Source: Acetonema longum DSM 6540 (GTDB lineage: Bacteria; Bacillota; Negativicutes; Sporomusales; Acetonemataceae). From it: 64,000 nucleotides of DNA. Within the stretch, counting starts at the first letter, position 1; the number at the start of each line of letters is the position of its first letter. Shown piece after piece: positions 25,176 to 32,416 of this stretch. The stretch spans positions 1 to 64,000 of the forward strand of contig NZ_AFGF01000269.1 in the NCBI RefSeq assembly GCF_000219125.1, in the 5' to 3' direction. Made by a program: the position numbers and the translations under genes. Below the pieces are notes generated by a model. It had not been told where the DNA came from, made no database searches, and saw nothing but the letters and a program-made list of their open reading frames with translations.

Positions 25176-26190
25176 CAGGAAACCTTGGCGGCAGGAATGG
25201 CAGCGCGGACGGGAAAAACGTCTTTGGCGGCTGCTGTGCCTTATCCTGCTGCTGTTCCTGGCAGCGGCAGGGCTGATCATCAGCCTGGCTAGAGGCGCTA
25301 TGGATATCTCCGCCGGTGAGATTATCGCCATTCTCTCATCCGGACTGATTGAGGACGCTAAGGCGCAGGTCATCTGGAACATCCGCCTGCCCCGCACCTT
25401 GGTCGGAGCCTTGGTGGGCATGAATTTGGCCCTGGCCGGAGGTGTTTTGCAGGGTGTCATGAAAAATCCTTTGGCAGACCCGCATATCATCGGCATATCG
25501 GCAGGAGCGGGTTTGGCAGGGGTGTCTGTTCTGATTCTGTTCCCCCATATGGAATATTTGGTTGTGCCGGTGGCTTTTCTGGGCGCTATGGGAGCCGCAG
25601 CTCTGATCTATATCCTAGCCTGGAAAGGCGGCATCCAGCCTATGAGGATTGTTCTGGCCGGCGTTGCCGTGTCGGCATTTTTGGGAGCCGGCATTTCCGC
25701 TTTGCTGGTTTTCTACAGCGACCGGGTCCATGGGGCTCTCATGTGGATGGTAGGCGGGCTGTCGGCCCGCAGCTGGCCTCATGTCAGCATTATTTCCCCC
25801 TATACCCTGCTGGCTGGCAGCCTGGCTCTTTTAGGCGCCCGCAGGTTGAATCTCCTGGTATTGGGTGATGATGTGGCCAGGGGACTCGGCCTGCCGGTAG
25901 AACAGACCCGTTTGTTTCTGACGGCCGTTGCCGCTCTGCTGGCTGCCAGCGCTGTAAGCGTGGTAGGGCTGCTGGGCTTTGTTGGTCTGATTGTGCCCCA
26001 CACGGCGCGGCTTCTGATCGGCTCCGACTTTCGCTATCTGCTGCCGGCTTCGGCTTTGCTGGGAGCATCTGTGGTTACCCTGAGCGACACGGTGGCCAGG
26101 ACCCTGTTTGCTCCGGTGGAAATACCGGTGGGCATTATCATGGCTTTTTTAGGCGCGCCGTTTTTCCTGTATTTACTGAGGAGGGGATAG
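25165..26190 (+). CDS. FecCD-type ABC transporter permease
   Basis: Inner-membrane permease of 341 residues with about ten helices. Family motifs include IRLPRTLVGALVGMNLALAG, GVLQGVMKNPLADPHIIGIS and LLGFVGLIVPHTARLLIG. The ATG at 25165 has GGAGG nine bases upstream and lies inside the end of the binding-protein gene. Forms one importer with its neighbours. Confidence 0.88.
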   Translation: MENNRKPWRQEWQRGREKRLWRLLCLILLLFLAAAGLIISLARGAMDISAGEIIAILSSGLIEDAKAQVIWNIRLPRTLVGALVGMNLALAGGVLQGVMKNPLADPHIIGISAGAGLAGVSVLILFPHMEYLVVPVAFLGAMGAAALIYILAWKGGIQPMRIVLAGVAVSAFLGAGISALLVFYSDRVHGALMWMVGGLSARSWPHVSIISPYTLLAGSLALLGARRLNLLVLGDDVARGLGLPVEQTRLFLTAVAALLAASAVSVVGLLGFVGLIVPHTARLLIGSDFRYLLPASALLGASVVTLSDTVARTLFAPVEIPVGIIMAFLGAPFFLYLLRRG

Positions 26191-26191
26191 G

Positions 26192-27103
26192 ATGTCTGTT
26201 TTGGCGGCAGAGCGGCTGCAACTTGGTTTTGGCAGCCGCGTCGTTTTAGACAATCTACATTTACAAATCAGCCAAGGCGATGTCCTCAGTATTCTCGGCC
26301 CCAACGGTTCAGGCAAAAGCACCCTGCTGAAAGGACTCTCCCGGCTGCTGCCACCGCTTGGCGGCATAATTTACCTGAATGGGAGGGACATCCAGCAGCA
26401 ATCTTCCCGGCTGGTTGCCCGGCAGCTGGCGGTTTTGCCCCAAACCCATCAGGCGCCCGGCGATGTAACCGTGCGGGAACTGGTGGAATATGGCCGCTTT
26501 CCCCACCAAAAATGGTGGCGTGGGCCCAGCCGGGAAGACGATGCGATTATTACCTTGGCTATGGCACAAACTGGTGTAGCCGAGTTTGCCGACCGTCCGG
26601 TGCTTACCTTGTCCGGCGGTGAACTGCAGCGGGCCTGGATGGCCATGGCCATTGCCCAGAAACCGGCTACCCTCTTGCTGGATGAGCCGACCACTTATCT
26701 GGATATCGCCCATCAGCTGGAGATTATGGAACTGGTGTCGGCATTGAACCGGGAACAAGGCATCACCGTTGTTATGGTACTGCATGATATTAACCATGCG
26801 GCCAGGTATTCCAAGCGCATTCTTGTCCTAAACCGGGGAGCTCTGTTTGCTCTGGGCACGCCGGCGGAAGTGATTAACCGGGAAATGCTGGATGAGGTCT
26901 TTGGCGTGGATGCCGCCATATTGTCCGATCCGGATGGCGTACCCGTCTTTATAACCCGCGGCTTATACCCAAAAGCGAAAGCCGGCGGGCTAAGACCGTC
27001 AAAATTGAGACATTTTTCAGCCAATAATTGTATAAAGCGAGACAGGTGCCGCAAGGGCTTAATAGGATGGGCTTCTGATCTGTCAGCCTTAGCGGCTGAT
27101 TGA
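26192..27103 (+). CDS. FecE/BtuD-type ABC transporter ATP-binding protein
   Basis: ATPase of 303 residues. Walker A LGPNGSGKSTLL, signature LSGGELQRAWMA, Walker B LLLDEPTTYLD and the switch His in VLHDINHA are all present. The last 25 or so residues are not part of the family: they are translated from a truncated cobalamin riboswitch (27040-27067) and following sequence, so the original stop was probably lost in a rearrangement. Translation stops at 27103. Confidence 0.88.
   Translation: MSVLAAERLQLGFGSRVVLDNLHLQISQGDVLSILGPNGSGKSTLLKGLSRLLPPLGGIIYLNGRDIQQQSSRLVARQLAVLPQTHQAPGDVTVRELVEYGRFPHQKWWRGPSREDDAIITLAMAQTGVAEFADRPVLTLSGGELQRAWMAMAIAQKPATLLLDEPTTYLDIAHQLEIMELVSALNREQGITVVMVLHDINHAARYSKRILVLNRGALFALGTPAEVINREMLDEVFGVDAAILSDPDGVPVFITRGLYPKAKAGGLRPSKLRHFSANNCIKRDRCRKGLIGWASDLSALAAD
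27040..27067 (+). promoter_or_regulatory. truncated cobalamin riboswitch remnant
   Basis: GACAGGTGCCGCAAGGGCTTAATAGGA matches the first 27 bases of the neighbouring cobalamin aptamers and then breaks off. No core or B12 box follows. It lies inside the 3' end of the ATPase gene and cannot be functional. Confidence 0.75.
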
Positions 27104-27129
27104 CAAGTGTCAACCAGCCGTGATAAAAT
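27100..27129 (+). promoter_or_regulatory. promoter of riboswitch 2
   Basis: TTGACA (27100-27105), 18 bases, TGATAAAAT with -10 TAAAAT at 27124-27129 and extended -10 TG. The -35 is part of an inverted repeat TTGACA-AG-TGTCAA. Confidence 0.55.
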
Positions 27130-27162
27130 AAACGTAGAAATTTTATATGCCTGATGAAGGCG

Positions 27163-27362
27163 AAGCAGGTGCCCTACGGGGCTTAATAGGGAAGACCGGT
27201 GAAAGACCGGCGCGGTCCCGCCACTGTAACGGGGAGTAAACCCAAGAGATGCCACTGGGAGGAATAATCCTGGGAAGGTTTGGGCGAACGAGGAACCGGA
27301 GTCAGGAGAACTGCCTGTTTGACGATCACCGTTTTTACCCACGAGTGATGGGAAGGGGATTA
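27163..27362 (+). promoter_or_regulatory. cobalamin riboswitch 2 (orphan, no gene behind it)
   Basis: Complete canonical aptamer with CAGGTGCCCTACGGGGC, TTAATAGGGAAG, CCCGCCACTGTAACGGGG and B12 box GTCAGGAGAACTGCC (27301-27315). It is followed by a terminator at 27424-27460 but by no gene; the next element is riboswitch 3. Confidence 0.93.
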
Positions 27363-27423
27363 TGGACGCCAACTGATCTGAAGCGGCTTGCTTTTGGCTG
27401 TATTAGGTTGGGTTTAAATCATT

Positions 27424-27460
27424 TACTCTCTTCGCATCATGGGAAGAGAGTTTTTTTATT
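27424..27460 (+). terminator. terminator of riboswitch 2
   Basis: ACTCTCTT pairs with AAGAGAGT, followed by TTTTTTATT. Confidence 0.75.
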
Positions 27461-27702
27461 CATCCCTCCCTGCACTTGTTCATTGTGCTGCAGCAGGAGC
27501 GCACTTGCAAACAGCCGGCGACCTAACGGATAGGGTCCGGATGTTGAGGCGCTTACTGTATTTTTTATCCGTTAGGCTTGAGAAGTGGTTAGACATAGAA
27601 CCAATGAGGAGGAAGAACAACGCGCTGCAGGCCGTCTTCCTCCAGGCTCAGGTCGGACGGCGAATCCATAAAAGCGTTCTTCTATCTTCATTTCTCCGTG
27701 AA
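27461..27702 (+). other. gene-free stretch between riboswitches 2 and 3
   Basis: No recognisable protein. Two inverted repeats are visible: CCTAACGGATA (27522-27532) with TATCCGTTAGG (27566-27576), and GGAGGAAGA (27608-27616) with TCTTCCTCC (27635-27643). An open frame runs through it but resembles nothing and lacks a good start. It probably is what is left after loss of the gene once controlled by riboswitch 2. Confidence 0.4.
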
Positions 27703-27731
27703 TTGACAGAATGATCGGCGTTTGTTAAAAT
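27703..27731 (+). promoter_or_regulatory. promoter of riboswitch 3
   Basis: TTGACA (27703-27708), 17 bases, TAAAAT (27726-27731). Confidence 0.6.
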
Positions 27732-27762
27732 AAAACAGGCAATTTATATAATTACATAAAAT

Positions 27763-27957
27763 GAGACAGGTGCCCTAGAGGCTTAATAGGGAAGCCGGTG
27801 AAAAACCGGTGCGGTCCCGCCACTGTAATGGGGAGCAAACCCAAGGAATACCACTGAGACTCCGTCTTGGGAAGGTTTGGGCGAGTGATGAGCCAGAGCC
27901 AGGAGAACTGCCTGTTTGACAGTCACCGTTTTACCCACGAGCGATGGGGAGGGGATT
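27763..27957 (+). promoter_or_regulatory. cobalamin riboswitch 3 (before decayed receptor)
   Basis: Canonical aptamer with ACAGGTGCCCTAGAGGC, TTAATAGGGAAG, CCCGCCACTGTAATGGGG and B12 box GCCAGGAGAACTGCC (27898-27912). Terminator follows at 28020-28050. Confidence 0.94.
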
Positions 27958-28019
27958 TCAGCACAGGCTATCCTTCTCGGCTATTTTTTTGCCGGGATTT
28001 TTTATTAGCTGACTGCCAA

Positions 28020-28050
28020 AAAACCCTTCTGATTTTTTCAGAAGGGTTTT
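28020..28050 (+). terminator. terminator of riboswitch 3
   Basis: AAAACCCTTCTGA pairs with TCAGAAGGGTTTT, a 13-bp perfect stem ending in a T-run. Confidence 0.8.
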
Positions 28051-28179
28051 ATATATACCTGGCACGGACATCATTGCAAGCGGCTCCGGACAAGCCGGCA
28101 GATTCAGCCGACTGGGAAGGGATACTGCCCGCAGGGCGAATCTGATGCAGCGGGATGAGATGAATGGAGGATGTTATAA

Positions 28180-29108
28180 ATGGGAATCCGGAAGCAACGG
28201 GAGAAAAGACTGGCCGCCGCTTTGCTGACCGCATGCTGTACGCTCAGTCCGCTTACGGCTATGGCGGAGGAGACCGATGAGACGGGCAGTGTCGACTGGA
28301 GCATCAGCGCCGGCCGACATGAACCGCAACCTCATAGAGTTTTAGACAAAAACGGTAAATTAATAACCGACAACTATTATGGCGAGGAAACCCCTATTGC
28401 CTTGAGCGCCGCCTGGAGAACGGAAAACGGCAACCAGTGGAAAGTGGACTACAGCAAGCTATGGGAAGAAACCGCTATGGATTCCATTTTTTTCTATGAG
28501 GTGCCGCTATGCAGTTACCGCAAATCACCCAGAACGACAATACCCGCACTGACTGGTCAGTGGAATATAGCGGCAAAGATGAACAGCAGGATTGGCAGAT
28601 TCGTGCCTATCGGTCAGAATATTACAAGGATTACCACTCAGCTTATCTTTCCTCTACTGGATGGAAACTAAACTCATTTGACGTGGTAGAGAGAACTCTG
28701 TCGGTAGTGGAAGGCAAAAGTTCTTGGCAGGCCGGCGATAATCAGAGACTAACCGCCGGTTGGGAATGGCGCAAGGATGAATCCTGGGGAACGCGTATCC
28801 GCAAGCCGGGCAGCGAAGGCACGCCGGTGACCTACTACTGGGAGAACGGCTATGATGACACCAAAAAAGCCGAGAAGCCTCGTTGGAATACCGCGCCGTA
28901 TATCTGCAGGATGCATGGAAGGCTGGTAACAAGCTGCTAGTGATTCCCTCGATGCGGTACGACTGGAGCGATCAGTTTAGTTCCGAAGTCACGCCGCGTC
29001 TCGGCCTGACTTATAAAGCTCAGGAAGATTTACGCATCAAGGCTGTGGTTGGCGCAGGATACAAAACACCAACGGTAAATGAGTTATATCATTATTTCCA
29101 CATGTTCA
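28180..29108 (+). pseudogene. TonB-dependent receptor remnant (BtuB-like), plug deleted and frameshifted
   Basis: Begins with an intact signal peptide (KRLAAALLTACCTLSPLTAMA), but then passes directly into barrel sequence (SVDWSISAGRHEP, PIALSAAWRTENGNQW): the plug domain is missing. The frame shifts near 28490-28510 (continues as TDWSVEYSGKDEQQDWQIRAY) and again near 28885 (continues as YRAVYLQDAWKAGNKLLVIP to GAGYKTPTVNELYHYF). Barrel sequence ends abruptly at about 29108 where CobN sequence begins. By its riboswitch it was probably a cobalamin receptor. It cannot give a working product. Confidence 0.85.
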
Positions 29109-29589
29109 AAACCACTATGAATACTTCGGCGGGCTGGCTAAAGCGGTGGAAACCGCCAAAGGAGAGCAAGCCGCCGTCTATATCACGGATACTACTGGGG
29201 AAAAGGTCGAAACCGAGTCCGTGGACCGCTCCATTGCCCGCGGCGTTCGAACCCGCCTCTTAAACCCCAAATGGATTCAGGCCATGCTGATTCACCCCTA
29301 TCACGGGACACAAAAGATTCGGGACCGGTTTGAAAACATCCTGGGGCTGGCGGCCACCACCAACCGGGTGGATAACTGGATCTTCAGCGGCCTTTTCCAG
29401 ACCTATGTGGCGGATGAAATACTGCGCCAGAAGCTGGCGGAAAACAACCGCTGGGCATACTTCAGCATACTGGAACACCTGCTGGAATGCAACCAGCGGG
29501 GATATTGGCAGGCCACGAAAGAAGATCTGGAGCAATTGCGCCGGACCTATTTGGAGATGGAAGGCGATATTGAGGAAGGTACGGACTAA
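29109..29589 (+). pseudogene. cobN: 3' fragment of cobaltochelatase CobN-like gene
   Basis: About 160 codons in one frame, starting NHYEYFGGLAKAVETAKG and containing LLNPKWIQAMLIHPYHGT, RVDNWIFSGLFQTYV and the end LRRTYLEMEGDIEEG, which match the C-terminus of CobN/BchH-type large chelatase subunits. The first thousand or so residues are absent. It is joined without a gap to receptor barrel sequence, so one deletion removed the receptor 3' end and the 5' part of cobN. Confidence 0.85.
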
Positions 29590-29610
29590 TACTCTAATTA
29601 AAACACCGCC

Positions 29611-29820
29611 TTATTGCAGGCGGTGTTGGTAGCATACCGGGTATTGGACGGATTTTCCTTCACAATAATAACCGAATAACTTTTTAAGCTTGCCGCAATT
29701 CAGGTCATCGGCAATTTCGTATACAATGGCTGGATTAGCTTGTTGCACGGCTTGCCGATTCATTTTCAGCAACTTTTTCTGGACAAAACGCTCCCAACTT
29801 CTACTGAGTGATATAAACAT
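29611..29820 (-). CDS. small hypothetical basic protein
   Basis: 69 residues from an ATG at 29820 preceded by a perfect AGGAGG six bases upstream. Sequence is basic (SWERFVQKKLLKMNRQAV) with three cysteines near the end (LNCGKLKKLFGYYCEGKSV, then VCYQ). No family recognised. It converges with the cobN fragment. The strong ribosome-binding site makes it likely real. Confidence 0.55.
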   Translation of the reverse strand: MFISLSRSWERFVQKKLLKMNRQAVQQANPAIVYEIADDLNCGKLKKLFGYYCEGKSVQYPVCYQHRLQ

Positions 29821-30030
29821 TTTTCTACCTCCTATGATATGGGTAAGCTTTACTATGCGGTTTACAGCTAGATTATATAAAAATACTGGCTCCTTTGTGA
29901 AATACCGGTATTTTATGCGGAGATAGTCCTGCTCTATGGCAAAGTTGTCCCCGGAATATACCACGACGAAAGAGGAAATAAATACTGGAAGCTAGAATAA
30001 CACTAAAATAACAGTAAAATATAAATATAG

Positions 30031-30229
30031 GAATAGGTGCCCTACAGGGCTTAATAGGGAAGTCCGGTGCGATGCCGGCGCGGTCCCGCCACTGTAACGG
30101 GGAGTAAATTCGCAATATGTCACTGGAGCGTTTCGCTTTGGGAAGGCGCGAAGAAGCAATGATCCGGAGCCAGGAGAACTGCCTGTTCAGCAATCACTGC
30201 TTGACCCACGAGCGATGGGGAGGGGATTA
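30031..30229 (+). promoter_or_regulatory. cobalamin riboswitch 4 (before a LysR gene)
   Basis: Canonical aptamer with AGGTGCCCTACAGGGC, CCCGCCACTGTAACGGGG and B12 box GCCAGGAGAACTGCC (30169-30183). The terminator at 30269-30292 lies about 30 bases before the LysR start. Confidence 0.94.
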
Positions 30230-30268
30230 TACGGACGCACTTTCGCAGCGTCATATTTTGTATTCTCA

Positions 30269-30292
30269 CTCCCGAAAACCGGGAGTTTTTTC
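30269..30292 (+). terminator. terminator of riboswitch 4
   Basis: ACTCCCG pairs with CGGGAGT around AAAAC, followed by TTTTTC. Confidence 0.75.
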
Positions 30293-30320
30293 ATTGTTAT
30301 TAATATAAAAGAGGGATACT

Positions 30321-31199
30321 GTGGAATTACGACAATTAAAATATTTCCAGACAATCGGCAGGTTAAACAGTATTACCAAAGCGGCGGTACAATTAAATGT
30401 TTCACAGCCTTCACTGACGGTGGCCATGCAAAACCTGGAAGAAGAACTCGGGGTGCTTTTGTTTGAGCGAAGTTATCGAAATATCAGCCTGACATCGGCA
30501 GGCGCCATGTTTCTGAAGCATGTGGATGATATTTTGCTGCGTGTTGATGATTCGGTCAGGGAAATAACCGATTACCGAACCAAGCGGGCCGGTACGATAA
30601 AAATTGGCATTCCGCCCATGATCGGGGTGTTTGTGTTTTCTTATATCCTTGGCCAATTCCGTAAGTTACACCCGGAGTTTGAGCTCACCATTGTAGAACG
30701 AGGAAGTCTCTCTGTTTTGCGGTTATTGGAGAAAGGAAAACTGGATGTTGGCTTCGTGGTGCTTGGGGATGCATTAGACGGTGTCGAGGTGATGCCTGTT
30801 ACCTGCAGCGAAATCAAAGTGTGCATGAGAAGGGAGCATCCTTTGAGCGGGTTATCAGCCGTACCTATTGCAGCGCTTCGGGAGGAGGCTTTTATTTTAT
30901 TGAAAGAGGATACCTATAACCGTCGACTCATCATTGAAGAATGCAAAAAGAATCAATACTCGCCAAATATCATTTTCTCCACCCGGCAAGTTCAAACGAT
31001 TATAAACATGGTCGAACAGGGTGTCGGTATTTCATTTCTCATTGATGCTGTCTCAGACAAACAGCAAAATATTATCAGCCGTCCCCTCTGCCGCCCGCTT
31101 GTGATTGAGGCAGGGCTTGCCTGGCGTAAAGACAGATATATAACAAATGCTTTGCGTATTTTTATCAACTTTATAGAAAAGGCTTTTAACAATTTATAA
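30321..31199 (+). CDS. LysR-family transcriptional regulator
   Basis: 292 residues. N-terminal winged helix MELRQLKYFQTIGRLNSITKAAVQLNVSQPSLTVAMQNLEEELG with LFERSYRNISLTSAG; substrate-binding domain from about residue 90 (TIKIGIPPMIGVFVFSYIL). GTG start with AGAGGGA upstream. It directly follows a cobalamin riboswitch, so its own level should fall when cobalamin is plentiful. Targets and ligand are unknown; nearby corrinoid genes are possible. Confidence 0.88.
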   Translation: MELRQLKYFQTIGRLNSITKAAVQLNVSQPSLTVAMQNLEEELGVLLFERSYRNISLTSAGAMFLKHVDDILLRVDDSVREITDYRTKRAGTIKIGIPPMIGVFVFSYILGQFRKLHPEFELTIVERGSLSVLRLLEKGKLDVGFVVLGDALDGVEVMPVTCSEIKVCMRREHPLSGLSAVPIAALREEAFILLKEDTYNRRLIIEECKKNQYSPNIIFSTRQVQTIINMVEQGVGISFLIDAVSDKQQNIISRPLCRPLVIEAGLAWRKDRYITNALRIFINFIEKAFNNL

Positions 31200-31234
31200 A
31201 TAGGCGGAATGGAAAGACCGATTTGAGAAGGTAT

Positions 31235-31264
31235 TTGACATTTCACCGCAAATGATGGTAGTAT
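31235..31264 (+). promoter_or_regulatory. promoter of the mutA-mutB-meaB leader
   Basis: TTGACA (31235-31240), 18 bases, TAGTAT (31259-31264), followed within 60 bases by the first of two tandem riboswitches. Confidence 0.6.
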
Positions 31265-31315
31265 GAATACGAATTAGTATGAACTTATAGATTTCATTGA
31301 AAATAAATATTATTG

Positions 31316-31512
31316 AGACAGGTGCCCATAGGGCTTAATAGGGAAGTCCGGTGCAATGCCGGCGCGGTCCCGCCACTGTAACGGGGAGCAAACCCAAACG
31401 ATGTCACTGGGATGGAATGTCCTGGGAAGGCTGGGGGAGCGAGGAACCGGAGTCAGGAGAACTGCCTGTCTGACAGTCACCGCTATACCCACGAGTGATG
31501 GGGAGGGGATTT
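31316..31512 (+). promoter_or_regulatory. cobalamin riboswitch 5 (first of tandem pair)
   Basis: Canonical aptamer with GACAGGTGCCCATAGGGC, CCCGCCACTGTAACGGGG and B12 box GTCAGGAGAACTGCC (31452-31466). Its 3' GGGGAGGGG can pair with the CCCTCCC of the terminator that follows, a possible antiterminator. Confidence 0.95.
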
Positions 31513-31573
31513 TACGTGCTACAGTTTCCGGATGGCAACATCGACGGGAAACTTGTTTGACGGTTGTTAGCAT

Positions 31574-31602
31574 AGCCCTCCCTGCCATTGCGGGGAGGGC
31601 AT
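31574..31602 (+). terminator. terminator of riboswitch 5
   Basis: GCCCTCCCTGC pairs with GCGGGGAGGGC, followed by ATTTATATTT. Confidence 0.65.
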
Positions 31603-31634
31603 TTATATTTAATAAAAACAACATAAACGGAAAC

Positions 31635-31832
31635 GGAACAGGTGCCCCATGGGGCTTAATAGGGAAGTCCGGTACAATGCCGGCGCGGTCCCGCCACTGT
31701 AACGGGGAGCAAACCCAAACGATGTCACTGGGATAAAATGTCCTGGGAAGACTGGGGGAGCGAGGAACCGGAGCCAGGAGAACTGCCTGTTTAACGGTCA
31801 CCGCTATACCCACGAGCGATGGGGAGGAGATC
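31635..31832 (+). promoter_or_regulatory. cobalamin riboswitch 6 (second of tandem pair)
   Basis: Nearly a copy of riboswitch 5, differing at roughly a dozen positions, with B12 box GCCAGGAGAACTGCC (31773-31787). CAGGAG of the B12 box can pair with CTCCTG of the downstream terminator, which would couple aptamer folding to termination. Confidence 0.95.
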
Positions 31833-31871
31833 TGCGCAGCCGATGGCAAAGTGTCCGTTGCGTAAGATCAT

Positions 31872-31903
31872 AAACTCCTGACTGAGTCAGGAGTTTTTTT
31901 TAA
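31872..31903 (+). terminator. terminator of riboswitch 6
   Basis: AAACTCCTGAC pairs with GTCAGGAGTTT around TGA and is followed by TTTTT. Confidence 0.8.
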
Positions 31904-32063
31904 GAAAAAAGCTCTGCCAAGCAGACTTTTTTCTTGCCATACATGGGTTTGCCGAAAGGCCGAGGCAGAGACTCACTCATGGGACACAGGCTTTTAACCG
32001 GGCCGGTGGGGAGTCGGTTCAAGCCCTATATAATAAACAATGTACACAAGGAGGAACATGAGA

Positions 32064-32405
32064 ATGTTTATGAACCGGAGTACGAATGTTCCGGAAGACC
32101 GGGAAGAACCCATCATGATGCCGGCTTCCGATTCACTCCAAGTCGAACCATTCACACCGCTGTCCGCCAGAGTAGCCTCGGATCAGCCGGAGTTGGTTCA
32201 GGGATTAAAAGCATTGCAGCAGGGACTGGGACAGGAACATTTTGACCGGTATATCGAAAATCTGGTTTCTCTGCAGCTGCGGGAAGGGATCCTATGGATG
32301 GTTACCCGCCGGGCCATGCACCGTTCTCTGCTGGAACGCGACTTTCTGCCGCAGATTAAGCAGGCCTTCGGAGTCGGCAGTATACGAATCATCAGTCAGG
32401 GATAG
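32064..32405 (+). CDS. small protein with possible DnaA-N-like domain, first gene of the mutase operon
   Basis: 113 residues from the ATG at 32064, nine bases after AAGGAGG. The first 40 residues look disordered. Residues about 45-113 (LVQGLKALQQGLGQEHFDRYI, a short strand region, then LERDFLPQIKQAFGVGSIRII) resemble in pattern the small KH-like N-terminal domain of DnaA. This is a weak, pattern-level similarity. It lies between the riboswitches and mutA, 11 bases before mutA, so it is expected to be cotranscribed and may serve mutase expression or assembly. Confidence 0.6.
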   Translation: MFMNRSTNVPEDREEPIMMPASDSLQVEPFTPLSARVASDQPELVQGLKALQQGLGQEHFDRYIENLVSLQLREGILWMVTRRAMHRSLLERDFLPQIKQAFGVGSIRIISQG

Positions 32406-32416
32406 GGGGAAAAGGA

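Noticed and set aside
27439-27714. Open frame of 91 codons between riboswitches 2 and 3
   Set aside because: It starts within the terminator loop, lacks a ribosome-binding site and resembles no protein.
31310-31849. Long minus-strand open frame across riboswitches 5 and 6, and similar frames at 44004-44285, 50143-50469 and 26713-27372
   Set aside because: They share a recurrent peptide because each reads the antisense of a conserved cobalamin aptamer. They have no plausible starts or ribosome-binding sites.
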